Of a stretch of 22,890 nt of DNA, positions 14,248 to 22,456 are shown piece by piece. Location of the stretch: NCBI GenBank assembly GCA_044450465.1, contig JBIOJB010000049.1:1-22890 (forward strand), read 5' to 3'. Each line of letters begins with the position of its first letter. The stretch's first letter is position 1. The notes beneath the pieces are model-generated. The model saw nothing but the letters and a program-made list of their open reading frames with translations, was not told where the DNA came from and searched no databases. The translations under genes and the position numbers were made by a program. The DNA comes from JBIOJB01 sp044450465. Lineage in GTDB: Bacteria > Chloroflexota > Dormibacteria > Dormibacterales > Dormibacteraceae.

Positions 14248-15912
14248 CTACGTGGCGGCGATGGCCGACTGATAGGCGCCCAGCCGCGTATTCGCAAGCC
14301 AGAGCATGATCGCGACCACGGTGGCCGCCCCCGAAATGAGGAGCACGGCCCCTCCGGCAAACGCCGCTGCCACGGTCGGCGTGGCGGGGATCGGTCCGAG
14401 ATTGGCGGTGCCGCCGGCGACGCCCGGGGCCAGAAGGAGCAAGCCGAAGGCCCCGACGCTCAGGATTCCAAAAGCCAGCGTGGCCGCGATTCCCGACAGC
14501 GATCCGACGAGGCCCACCGCTCGCCGGTCGTCCTGTGCGTCGAAATGCGGGTCGATCGCCCCGGTCGACACGCCGATGGAGACGAATCCGACGCCGAGCC
14601 ACGCCACCAGCACGGCCAGCTCAACGATCTGGGTAGGCCCTTCGCCGGCGGCGAAACCGATCACCAGGTTGATCGCAGACGTGAGAACCAGGACCGGCAC
14701 GGCAGTCAATGCGATCTTGGCGCGAATCAACCGGCCCATTGTGAGCGGCGACATTCGAATCAGCTGAAAGCCGCGTCGTTCGCTTGGGATCGAGGGCGTT
14801 GCAAGAGCGGTCGACATGAACATGGTGATGAACGCGACCAGAAAGGCCTCGGACCAGAAGCCGTTGAACCCTCCTGAAGGTCGCAGGAACGCCAGCGCAT
14901 AGCCGACCGGAAAAAGAAGCGCGGGCACGAGTCGGATCAGGCGCCGGACATCGCGCCGGTAGCCGAGCCAATCCTTGCGAGCGATGGCCCGGGCTGGAGA
15001 GCCGGGGCCTCTGGAAGGGTCCGGCCGCGGGTTGGTTGACGCTCGCCGCCTCCAGCGCGCCTGGCTGCCGCCGAACACGCCAAGGCCGGCAAGCAAGGTG
15101 CTCTGGTACAGGATTCCGGCCACACACAGGAGCAGTGCGCCCAGCCCGAGAGTGAAGAGCGTCCAGGCGACAACACCGCCGGTGGCGCCGGCGATCGTGG
15201 CGCTCAATGCATGACCCGGCCACGCCGACGGGAGCCAGTCGACCCGCCGCACTACGGCCGCGAAATTCGAGATGTTCGCGCTGTTGCCGGACACGAAGGC
15301 CTGGCGCAGGCTCAGGTTCCATGCCAGGTAGAAACCCGCGCCCGACACGCCTGCGACCGCGGCTGCGACGTCCCTTGCGAGGCGGGCCGGCACCCATCGA
15401 AGGACCATTGACATGAGGGTGGCCTGGAAGGCGGTGATCACCAGCACCTGCACGACGACGAGGACGAGGGCGAGTGGGTAGTAGACAGGAGGCGCCCCAG
15501 CCCCGAACCCGACGCCGAGCACCCCGGCCAGCAGAATGCCGCTGATCAGCAGGTTGGCGCTCATGGCGACCAGCGAGCGGGCCAGAAGGATCTCGAAGGA
15601 GCGGATTGGCGCCAGCACCAGCTGCAGCAGGTCACGGCCGACGAACAGCGTCGCAATGACCGTAGGGAATCCCAGCACAAGCATCAGGACGGAGAGCGCT
15701 GTGAAGCCGCCGGCCAACAGCGCGTCGCGCACCGAAGGCAGGAAGTGGCTCGACGCGGCGCCGACCGAAAAGGCGCTGCCGCCGAAGACGATCGCGGCGA
15801 GCGCCAGGAAGATGGTGAGGAGGATGGCCCGCGCAGAGCTGCGGCTGGACAGCCGGTGGCGCCATCCCCTCAGCTCGGCCTGAAGGATGATCACGCTCGC
15901 GGGAGGCGCCAT
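14248..15912 (-). CDS. ABC-type exporter permease subunit
   Basis: A 554-aa, very hydrophobic inner-membrane protein with about a dozen predicted membrane segments in two halves, joined by a hydrophilic, basic stretch around residues 285-330 (RWRRRASTNPRP, ARKDWLGYRRDVRR). It begins MAPPASVIILQAELRGWRHRL, the cytosolic lead-in seen in two-half ABC-2-type exporters. The ATG is in a TGATG overlap with the upstream ATPase stop, so they form one transporter. The substrate cannot be predicted. Its 3' end faces yraN with only 10 bp between. Confidence 0.82.
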   Translation of the reverse strand: MAPPASVIILQAELRGWRHRLSSRSSARAILLTIFLALAAIVFGGSAFSVGAASSHFLPSVRDALLAGGFTALSVLMLVLGFPTVIATLFVGRDLLQLVLAPIRSFEILLARSLVAMSANLLISGILLAGVLGVGFGAGAPPVYYPLALVLVVVQVLVITAFQATLMSMVLRWVPARLARDVAAAVAGVSGAGFYLAWNLSLRQAFVSGNSANISNFAAVVRRVDWLPSAWPGHALSATIAGATGGVVAWTLFTLGLGALLLCVAGILYQSTLLAGLGVFGGSQARWRRRASTNPRPDPSRGPGSPARAIARKDWLGYRRDVRRLIRLVPALLFPVGYALAFLRPSGGFNGFWSEAFLVAFITMFMSTALATPSIPSERRGFQLIRMSPLTMGRLIRAKIALTAVPVLVLTSAINLVIGFAAGEGPTQIVELAVLVAWLGVGFVSIGVSTGAIDPHFDAQDDRRAVGLVGSLSGIAATLAFGILSVGAFGLLLLAPGVAGGTANLGPIPATPTVAAAFAGGAVLLISGAATVVAIMLWLANTRLGAYQSAIAAT

Positions 15913-16700
15913 CAGCTCGACGGCGCCAGCAGGCGATCGATCATCTCTTTCGACTCGGGCCCGGCGGTGAGGGTCAGGAAGAGGTCCTCGAGGCTGGCCT
16001 GTCCCGTCCCCGCCTGCTCGCCCAGTTCCTTCATGGTTCCTGTGGCTACGACGTGGCCCCGATCGATGATCGCCACGCGGCGGCAGAGCGCCTGGGCGAT
16101 TTCGAGTATGTGGGTCGAGAGCAGCACGGTAGTGCCTCGAGCGGCGAGTTGCTCGAGGAGGTCCTTGACGAGTCGGGCCGATCGCGGGTCGAGGCCATTG
16201 GTCGGCTCGTCGAGCAGCAACACGGACGGCTCACGGATAAGAAGGGACGCGAGACCGATCTTCTGACGCATGCCGTGGCTGTAGTTTCCGATGAGCTCTC
16301 CGTCGCGATCCGCCAGCTCGAACAGGCTGAGCAAGCCCTCCATCCTCTGACGTCGCTCTGGTCCGCGCTGCAGCCCGTAGAGGTCGCAGATGAAGTCGAG
16401 AAATTCCCGGCCGGTCAGATGCTGGTGCACGAAAGGTTCCTCGTCCAGGTAGCCGAGTCGGACTTTGGCTTGCCTGGACTGCCCGAACACGTCGAAGCCG
16501 TCGATCGACGCCGTTCCCGAGGTTGGGGTGACTAGTCCACAAAGCATGCGCAGAGTCGTCGTCTTGCCGGCCCCGTTGGCTCCGAGAAAGCCGAAGATCT
16601 CGCCCCGTTCCACTCGAAAGCTGACCCCGTCGACGGCGGTGACCACCCCGTATCGCTTGACGAGGCCGACCGCTTCCACGGCGTAAGGGACGGATGCCAC
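15912..16700 (-). CDS. ABC transporter ATP-binding protein
   Basis: Cytosolic ATPase of an ABC-2-type exporter, 262 aa from the GTG at 16700. Motifs in order: Walker A GANGAGKTT (40-48), Q-loop region GYLDEEPFVHQHLT with Glu where Gln is common (frequent in this subfamily), signature YSHGMRQ (140-146), Walker B LLLDEP (161-166) and switch His197 in LSTHILE. The open frame reaches further upstream but would run into the SDR gene and adds no family-like sequence; 31 nt separate the SDR stop from this GTG. It is coupled to the permease by TGATG. Confidence 0.9.
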   Translation of the reverse strand: MASVPYAVEAVGLVKRYGVVTAVDGVSFRVERGEIFGFLGANGAGKTTTLRMLCGLVTPTSGTASIDGFDVFGQSRQAKVRLGYLDEEPFVHQHLTGREFLDFICDLYGLQRGPERRQRMEGLLSLFELADRDGELIGNYSHGMRQKIGLASLLIREPSVLLLDEPTNGLDPRSARLVKDLLEQLAARGTTVLLSTHILEIAQALCRRVAIIDRGHVVATGTMKELGEQAGTGQASLEDLFLTLTAGPESKEMIDRLLAPSS

Positions 16701-16731
16701 CGTCAGCAGGTTACAGGGCGACCAGGCGGTC

Positions 16732-17682
16732 TCAGCTGGTTGAACGCGGATGACCACGCCAGTGACGGTCGAGCTCAGACGCGTACCCGCCACCCAGGCT
16801 CTCCGCGGTCGACAGCAGCCAGTCCTCCAGCCGGCGCTTCCCGCGCGGTCGTTCATGCGAAACGAGGAGCTCGCTCATGAGGCCTTCGAGCTCCTGCTGA
16901 TTCAGCAGCACGTCGTTGACCAGGCGGCCGACGATCCTGCCTGCCAGGAGTGTGGTTCGGGGGGAAAGGAAGATAAATCGCGGTGGATGGCCGATGGCAA
17001 TGCCCAGGGTCTCCACCATCTCCCGATACGCCATGATGTCGGGTCCGGCGGCATCGACGGTGATGTTGTCGGTCTGGCCCGCGGCCCAGGTCGCGATGTC
17101 GGCCACATCGTCGCCCGAGACCGGTTGGACCTGATAGTCACCATGGCCGGCCACCGCGAAGACCGGCATGCGTCGCAGGAGCCAGGCGATGTTGTTGAGC
17201 AGGATGTCGCCGGCGCCGAAGACCAGAGTGGGGCGCACGATCGCCCACGACATGCCCGACTCGCGAACGGCCCTCTCCGTGCGGGCTTTGCCTGCGTAGT
17301 AGTCGAGCGGCGAGTCTTCCGACGGATTGCTGACCGAGATGTGGACGATGCGCCGGACCCCGGCCTCCCTGGCTGCGCCAAGAAGAAATCTTGTGTTCGC
17401 GACAGCCGATCCGAAGTTGACCCGACCGTGCCGAAAGCGAACCCAGTAGGTGTTGTAAAGCACCTCCGCGCCGCGAAGGCTCTCGACGAGCGCCGCCCGG
17501 TCGGTGAACTGCAGTGGATCCACCTCGACTTTGATGTCTTCGGTCCCGGGACGGCTCGGATGATTGGTGAGAGTCTTGAAGGGACGTTCGAGAGCGAGCA
17601 GTCGCCGAGCGATGAATCGGCCCGTGAAGCCGAAGGCGCCCGTGACTACGTCGAAGGCCCGCGACGGCTCCGCTGCGTCCAT
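16732..17682 (-). CDS. Atypical SDR / NAD(P)-binding epimerase-like protein
   Basis: A 316-aa Rossmann-fold protein. The dinucleotide-binding loop TGAFGFTG (14-21) is the atypical-SDR/NmrA form, and Tyr128-x-x-x-Lys132 in DYYAGKAR is the SDR catalytic pair; HISVSNPSEDSPLDYY and MSWAIVRPTLVFG match complex-I NDUFA9-like and epimerase-like members. The substrate is unknown. The ATG overlaps the ligase stop by one base (TGATG), so it is probably translated after LigD. A longer open frame extends into ligD but matches nothing. Confidence 0.85.
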   Translation of the reverse strand: MDAAEPSRAFDVVTGAFGFTGRFIARRLLALERPFKTLTNHPSRPGTEDIKVEVDPLQFTDRAALVESLRGAEVLYNTYWVRFRHGRVNFGSAVANTRFLLGAAREAGVRRIVHISVSNPSEDSPLDYYAGKARTERAVRESGMSWAIVRPTLVFGAGDILLNNIAWLLRRMPVFAVAGHGDYQVQPVSGDDVADIATWAAGQTDNITVDAAGPDIMAYREMVETLGIAIGHPPRFIFLSPRTTLLAGRIVGRLVNDVLLNQQELEGLMSELLVSHERPRGKRRLEDWLLSTAESLGGGYASELDRHWRGHPRSTS

Positions 17683-18722
17683 CAAAAGGGAAAGCGGGTG
17701 AGACCGTAGGCAAGCGACCCGGGCTTCACACCACCTGTGATCACCACACGGGGGCGATGGCGCACGGCTTCTGCCGGGTGGACCTCCGGTCGAAAGCCGT
17801 TGAAGATGGGGAAGCGGAGCGTCCCGTCGGGAGACCACTCCGAGTAGCGAACGCTCACGACGACCTCGGGCCGCACCCAATGGACCGGTCTTGTCATGAT
17901 CGGAGGCGGATCGAGGGGCGAGCTGTCGGTGCTGAGCTCGGCGATCGACGCGCGCAGCGCCTGCGCGGCCGCGTCGTCGTAGCCGCCGCCCACCGTGCCG
18001 CACGGAAGCAAGCGGCCGTCCTCGTGATAGCCGACCAGGAGGGCGTCAAAGGGCTTCTCGCCGGTCCAGCCGATCACGACGAAGTCGTCAGATTTGACCG
18101 CCTTCACCTTGAGCCAGAACGGGCTTCGCTGTCCTGTGACGTAAGGACTCTGCTTGTGCTTGGCTACGACGCCTTCAAGACCGCGCTCCAGGCAGGCTTC
18201 GAAAAGCTCGACGCCGTCCTCGTCGATGTGGTCGGGCACGAACAGGTGGCCTCCGGTCTCGATCGCCTTGGTCAGCCGGGCGCGACGCTTCAGCACCGGT
18301 TGCCGGAGCAGCGGTTTGCCTTCGAGGTAGAGGGCGTCGAAGGCCAGGTACGCGGTGGGGATGGCGTCCATCAGCTTCCCGCCTCCGGCCAGGCGCTGGC
18401 GCAGGCGCGGGTAATCCGGCCGGCCGTCGCTGTCGGTGGCCACGAGCTCGCCGTCGATGACGCTGCCGGGTGGGATGCGTTTGGCCGCCGCCGCTACCTC
18501 GGGCACGTCGGCGGTCAGGTCGTTCAGACCGCGATCCTGCAGCCGGATCTTGCCCTCCGGGTCCCGGAACACGACGCAGCGAAGGCCGTCCCACTTCACC
18601 TCGAAGATGTACTCGGGAGAGCTGAAGGGCGCCTCCGCCGAAGCCGCCTGCATCGGTCGCACCTCGTCCGGAAAGCTGTCCAGCTCGATCTGGAGCTGGT
18701 CCGGATCCTGCATCGCTCTCAC
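17682..18722 (-). CDS. ligD: ATP-dependent DNA ligase, LigD ligase-domain type
   Basis: Seals double-strand breaks in Ku-dependent non-homologous end joining. The 346-aa protein carries only the ligase module: adenylation motif I FEVKWDGLR with nucleotidyl Lys43, motif III LAFDALY, motif IV LEGVVAKH, motif V FWLKVKA, then the OB-fold (DDFVVIGWTGE to VVVSVRYSEW). No primase/polymerase or phosphoesterase domain is attached or nearby. GTG 18722 gives MRAMQDP; ATG 18713 is a close alternative. It begins 33 nt after ku. A LigC-type ligase is the alternative name, but linkage to ku favours an NHEJ role. Confidence 0.92.
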   Translation of the reverse strand: MRAMQDPDQLQIELDSFPDEVRPMQAASAEAPFSSPEYIFEVKWDGLRCVVFRDPEGKIRLQDRGLNDLTADVPEVAAAAKRIPPGSVIDGELVATDSDGRPDYPRLRQRLAGGGKLMDAIPTAYLAFDALYLEGKPLLRQPVLKRRARLTKAIETGGHLFVPDHIDEDGVELFEACLERGLEGVVAKHKQSPYVTGQRSPFWLKVKAVKSDDFVVIGWTGEKPFDALLVGYHEDGRLLPCGTVGGGYDDAAAQALRASIAELSTDSSPLDPPPIMTRPVHWVRPEVVVSVRYSEWSPDGTLRFPIFNGFRPEVHPAEAVRHRPRVVITGGVKPGSLAYGLTRFPF

Positions 18723-18755
18723 ATTAGGCCCATCAGTCAGGCCGGCGAGATGAGG

Positions 18756-19592
18756 TCAGGACGCCTTGCGCCGGTTCTTGACCTCTGCGACCGGCTTCTC
18801 GCGTGCGGCACGCGACTTCTTGGCCGCGGCGACCGACGCACGCAGCGCTTCCATCAGGTCCATCACCTTCGCCGGCTGTGGCGCCGAAGGGGCTTCGATG
18901 ACCTCGCCGTCGATCTTGGCCTGAACGACCTTCATGACCGCCTCTCGATACTCGTCTTTGTAGCGAGCGGGATCAAACGTGTCGGCAAGGCTCTCGATCA
19001 ATGCCTTGGCCATCTCGAGCTCTTTCGGATTGATCTTCACGTCGCCCTCGAGCCCTTTCAGGCCCTCGACCGAGCGGATCTCGTCGGGCCAGTGAAGGGT
19101 GTTCATCAGCAGACCTGGTCCATTTGGATGTAGCGCGCACAGGTGCTCGCGGTCCCGCAGAGCTATCTTCGCGATCGCCATCCGACCGGTTGATTCGAGT
19201 GCTTTGCGCAGCAGCTGGTAGGGCTTCTTGCCGAGCTCCTCAGGCTCCATGTAGTAGGCGCTGTTGAAGTACAGCCCGGGCTCGACGTCGTCTCGCGGCA
19301 CGAACTCTTCGATCTCGATAGCGTGGGCGGTGGCCAGGGGCAGGTTGTCCAGGTCCTTCTCGTCGATGATCACGAAGCGATCCTTGCCCACCTCGTAGCC
19401 CTTGAGGATGTCGCCGTACGGGACCTCGTGGTCGCCTTCGACGCAGTACCGCTTGTAGGAGATGGGCGAGCGGTGGTCCGGGCACAACTGACGGAAGGAA
19501 ACCTTGGCGCTGGATTCCGTCGCGTTGTAGAGGCGAATCGGAATCGAGACCATTCCGAACGAAACGACGCCCTTCCACATCGATCGAGGCAT
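18756..19592 (-). CDS. ku: Bacterial Ku protein (NHEJ end-binding)
   Basis: Homodimeric ring that binds DNA ends and recruits LigD. The 278-aa protein starts MPRSMWKGVVSFGMVSIPIRLY, the hallmark Ku N-terminus, and contains VSFRQLCPDH, RYCVEGDHEVPYGDILKGYE and LLMNTLHWPDEIR. The C-terminal 30 residues are basic (KKSRAAREKP, EVKNRRKAS), as in Ku tails that contact DNA or ligase. ATG 19592 is used; a perfect AGGAGG lies upstream (minus strand, 19612-19607) but 14 bases away, with no in-frame start nearer. It heads a five-gene minus-strand run. Confidence 0.96.
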   Translation of the reverse strand: MPRSMWKGVVSFGMVSIPIRLYNATESSAKVSFRQLCPDHRSPISYKRYCVEGDHEVPYGDILKGYEVGKDRFVIIDEKDLDNLPLATAHAIEIEEFVPRDDVEPGLYFNSAYYMEPEELGKKPYQLLRKALESTGRMAIAKIALRDREHLCALHPNGPGLLMNTLHWPDEIRSVEGLKGLEGDVKINPKELEMAKALIESLADTFDPARYKDEYREAVMKVVQAKIDGEVIEAPSAPQPAKVMDLMEALRASVAAAKKSRAAREKPVAEVKNRRKAS

Positions 19593-19688
19593 GGCGACGC
19601 AGTGTACCTCCTTGAGTCGCGGTTGGCTACTTTCGGTGGGTTTCCGTGGAATGGAAGCCTGGCGGTCCCTTTCTCGCGGCTCGGGCCT

Positions 19689-19719
19689 CTTGAACGGGCC
19701 GTTTCAAGCAGCATATAAG
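19689..19719 (+). promoter_or_regulatory. Promoter-like sequence with imperfect palindrome between ku and the MBL gene
   Basis: TTGAAC (19690-19695) and TATAAG (19714-19719) are separated by 18 bp and resemble -35/-10 boxes for the MBL gene. The -10-like box ends one base before the ATG at 19721, so the transcript would begin inside the annotated start unless the boxes are used slightly differently. CTTGAACGGG/CCGTTTCAAG (19689-19708) is an imperfect inverted repeat, 8 of 10 positions matching, and could be an operator between the divergent genes. Confidence 0.3.
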
Positions 19720-19720
19720 C

Positions 19721-20560
19721 ATGCGGATTGGCGACCTCGAGCTCTACCTGCTGGTCTCCGACCACTGGAAGGCCGACGGCGGCCTGATGTTCGGCGTCGT
19801 GCCCAAGGTGCTCTGGGAGAAGCAGAAACCCGCGGATGCCAACAACATGGTCGACAGCGCGTGTGTGTGCGTGGTGGCCCGCCTGAACGGCAAGGTCATC
19901 ATCTGCGAAACGGGCATCGGAACCAAGCTGAGCGAGAAACGCGCGCGCCAGGTCGGACTGCGTCAGCCGGAGGGCCTGCTTCAGGCGCTGCAACGCCTGG
20001 GGATCAGGCCTGACGAGGTAGACGCGGTGATCACGACCCACCTGCACTGGGACCATGCCGGCGGCCTGACCCGGCGTGACGAGACCGGCGGGCTCGAGCT
20101 CACCTTCAAGAGGGCTCGCCACTACATCCAGCGAAGCGAATGGGACTTCGCTCTGCACCCCGATGTGAGAAGCCAGCCCGGGTACGTGCCAGACGATTTC
20201 ACACCCCTGGCTGACGGCAATCACCTGGTCGAGTTTCTCGTGGGCGACGCTGACATCCTGCCGGGAGTCCACCTCCGTCATGTCGGGGGCCACACGCCGG
20301 GGAGCCAGGTCCTCATCCTCCGCTCCGGTGAGCTCGCTTGCGCGGTCACGGGTGATCTCGTATGTCAGACCCCGCACCTGAAGGTGCCCTGGAACATGTC
20401 GGCGGACATCGAGCCGCTGCGCGTGTTCGAGCAGAAAGCGCGCCTGTTCGACGAAGCTCAGCGGCACCGCTGGCTTCTCGTGTTGAGCCACGAGACCGAA
20501 CACCCGGCCGGCTACCTCGAAGAGGACGGAAGCTGGCGTCCGGAAACGCGCCTGGGGTGA
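19721..20560 (+). CDS. Metallo-beta-lactamase-fold hydrolase
   Basis: A 279-aa MBL-fold metalloenzyme. The zinc site is complete: THLHWDHAGG with His107, His109, Asp111 and His112, His191 in GGHTPGS, Asp212 in TGDLV, and His257 in LSHE. The single-domain layout and the N-terminal region (VSDHW, then MVDSACVCVVARL, CETGIG) resemble lactonase/AttM-like and general MBL hydrolases rather than RNases, but the substrate cannot be assigned. ATG 19721 is used. It is divergent from ku, and its stop overlaps the start of a broken hydrolase gene in GTGA. Confidence 0.88.
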   Translation: MRIGDLELYLLVSDHWKADGGLMFGVVPKVLWEKQKPADANNMVDSACVCVVARLNGKVIICETGIGTKLSEKRARQVGLRQPEGLLQALQRLGIRPDEVDAVITTHLHWDHAGGLTRRDETGGLELTFKRARHYIQRSEWDFALHPDVRSQPGYVPDDFTPLADGNHLVEFLVGDADILPGVHLRHVGGHTPGSQVLILRSGELACAVTGDLVCQTPHLKVPWNMSADIEPLRVFEQKARLFDEAQRHRWLLVLSHETEHPAGYLEEDGSWRPETRLG

Positions 20561-20821
20561 AGATCATCTCCTCGGACGGACGAACCCTTCGCTACCGGCA
20601 GCTCGGTCACGGCCCGGTGCTCGTCTGCCACCCCGGCGGCCCTGGATTCTCGGCGACGTACTTCGGCGACCTGGCCGGGCTGCGGACCGGTCTGCGCCGA
20701 AGAGATAGCCGCCGGCATCTCGGGGGCGCGCAAGGCGATCCTGGGCGATTGCGGGCACATGATGTTCGTCGAGCAACCGGAGACGTTTCGCTCGGCTGTT
20801 CAGGATTTCCGCTGTCCTGAC
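20557..20821 (+). pseudogene. Alpha/beta hydrolase remnant with internal deletion and frame change
   Basis: From a GTG at 20557 (GTGA overlap with the MBL stop) the frame reads MKIISSDGRTLRYRQLGHG, then VLVCHPGGPGFSATYFGDLAGL, a clear proline-iminopeptidase-like N-terminus with the HPGGPG oxyanion region. Around 20690-20700 the match stops. One frame over, from 20699, EEIAAGISGARKAILGDCGH (His at 20756-20758) followed by MMFVEQPETFRSAVQDF is the C-terminal end of the same family, including the catalytic histidine. The middle (nucleophile GxSxG and acid residue, roughly 150 or more residues) is gone. The first frame stops at 20820 and the second at 20908. It cannot encode an active hydrolase. 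Confidence 0.85.
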
Positions 20822-20901
20822 GACCTGATCGCCCCGCTGCGCTCGCGTGATGGATGCAGCCTCCAGCATCAACAGCCTCCCCTTAACAGCCGGGGCTGGA
20901 A

Positions 20902-22443
20902 GTGCTGATCGCGCTCGCTAACGTGCGCCTCGTGCTCGCCGCGGTCGACTCCTGCATGCTCGTGGGGCTGGAGGCGCGCCGGGTGGAGGTCCAGGCCGAC
21001 ATTGCCAACGGCGAGGTCAAGTTCTTGCTCGTGGGGCTCGCGGCAACCTCGGTGAAGGAGGCGCGGGAGCGGGTCCGTTCGGCGATAAAGAACAGCGGCC
21101 TGGAGTTTCCGTCGAGGCGTCTCACCGTCAACCTGGCGCCGGCCGAGCTGCGCAAGGAGGGCAGCGCGCTCGACTTGCCGATCGCCGTTTCGATCGCCCT
21201 GGCGCGCGCCGGGAAGACAGCTCCCCCGCGCTCGGCCTTCCTTGGCGAGCTCGCGCTCGACGGCGAGGTGCGACACGTCGACGGCGTGCTGGTCGCGACG
21301 CGGGGCCTCCGCTTCCTCGGGTACGACCGCATCTTTGTGCCGGCCGCCGACGCGTCCGAGGCCGCGCTTGTCCACGGGATCGAGGTGATCCCGTGCCGCA
21401 CGCTCATCGGCGTCGTGGCCCACCTGCTCGGTGACGACCAGATCGCGCCGCTGCTTCCGCATGACGTGACCGGGCCGGGTATCGACCAGCCCCCCGAGCA
21501 CGACCTGGCCGAGATCCACGGCCAGGAGGAAGGCAGGCGCGCCCTCGAGGTGGCCGCGGCGGGCGGCCACCATCTGCTGCTTACAGGCCCACCGGGTTCC
21601 GGCAAGACGATGCTCGCCGGCTGCCTTCCCGGCGTGCTGCCTCCGCTCGAGCTCGTGGAGGCTCTCGAGGTGGCGCAGGTGAGAAGCCTGTTGGGCGAGC
21701 TGCCGGGTGGGAGCCCGCTCGACTGGACCCGGCCGTTTCGCGCCCCTCATCACGGGGTGTCCATGGCCGGCCTGATCGGAGGAGGGGGCGGGATCGCGCT
21801 GCCCGGCGAGATCAGCCGGGCAAACCACGGGGTGCTGTTTCTCGATGAGCTGGCGGAGTTCCAGACCCCGGTGCTTCAGGCGCTGAGGCAGCCCATGGAA
21901 AGTGGCCGCGTAACTCTCACCCGGTCGGGCGGATCGGTTGTGTATCCGGCCAGGTTCACCCTGGCCGCAGCCACCAATCCCTGCCCGTGCGGCTGGGCGG
22001 GAGACGCGTTGCGCCGGTGCAGGTGCACCCCGGGGGCGATCGACGGCTATCGGAGGCGTCTGTCCGGACCCCTGCTGGACCGGATCGACCTCCAGGTCGC
22101 CGTGCGACGGGTCAGCGTCGAGAACCTGGCTTCAGAGCCTCGCGGAGAGGCCTCGGCGCCGGTGCGAGCGCGAGTCGTGGCGGCCCGGCGCAGGCAGCTG
22201 GACAGGCAGGGCTGTCTCAATGCGCAGCTCCGGCCGGCTCGCCTTCGCAACGTGGCCAGCTTGATGCCTGGTCCGCGCCGGACCCTGGAGCGTTGGGCGG
22301 ACCAGCGCGGGCTCACGGCGCGGGGATTTCACCGTGCCTGGCGCGTAGCCCGTACCTCGGCCGACCTCGACTTCTCGAACGAGATCGAAGAGCCGCACAT
22401 CCTCGAGGCGCTTGGCTTTCGCCTGGAAGAGATTGCCGCCTGA
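20902..22443 (+). CDS. comM: ComM/YifB AAA+ helicase (Mg-chelatase-like)
   Basis: Hexameric helicase that promotes branch migration of incoming DNA in natural transformation. The 513-aa protein has an N-terminal S5-like domain (VEVQADIANGEVKFLLVGL, VKEARERVRSAIKNSG, PAELRKEGSALDLPIA), Walker A GPPGSGKT (229-236), RAPHHGVSMAGLIGGG, Walker B GVLFLDELAEF, a cysteine-rich NPCPCGW...RRCRC segment, LSGPLLDRIDLQV and the C-terminal FHRAWRVARTSADL lid. GTG 20902 has GGGG six bases upstream; GTG 20932 would align better with the usual short N-terminus but has no ribosome binding site. dprA follows after 13 nt. Confidence 0.93.
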   Translation: MLIALANVRLVLAAVDSCMLVGLEARRVEVQADIANGEVKFLLVGLAATSVKEARERVRSAIKNSGLEFPSRRLTVNLAPAELRKEGSALDLPIAVSIALARAGKTAPPRSAFLGELALDGEVRHVDGVLVATRGLRFLGYDRIFVPAADASEAALVHGIEVIPCRTLIGVVAHLLGDDQIAPLLPHDVTGPGIDQPPEHDLAEIHGQEEGRRALEVAAAGGHHLLLTGPPGSGKTMLAGCLPGVLPPLELVEALEVAQVRSLLGELPGGSPLDWTRPFRAPHHGVSMAGLIGGGGGIALPGEISRANHGVLFLDELAEFQTPVLQALRQPMESGRVTLTRSGGSVVYPARFTLAAATNPCPCGWAGDALRRCRCTPGAIDGYRRRLSGPLLDRIDLQVAVRRVSVENLASEPRGEASAPVRARVVAARRRQLDRQGCLNAQLRPARLRNVASLMPGPRRTLERWADQRGLTARGFHRAWRVARTSADLDFSNEIEEPHILEALGFRLEEIAA

Positions 22444-22456
22444 ACGCACAGAGGGG

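Noticed and set aside
15912..16856. Longer form of the ABC ATPase starting near 16856
   Set aside because: It would overlap the end of the SDR gene by more than 100 nt and adds about 50 residues without family resemblance; GTG 16700 is better.
16732..18003. Longer form of the SDR protein starting near 18003
   Set aside because: The extra 107 residues are Arg-rich shadow sequence of ligD; ATG 17682 directly precedes the Rossmann motif and overlaps the ligD stop.
17757..19133. Plus-strand open frame of 458 codons opposite ligD and ku
   Set aside because: It is antisense to two well-supported genes, has no recognised motif and is explained by high GC.
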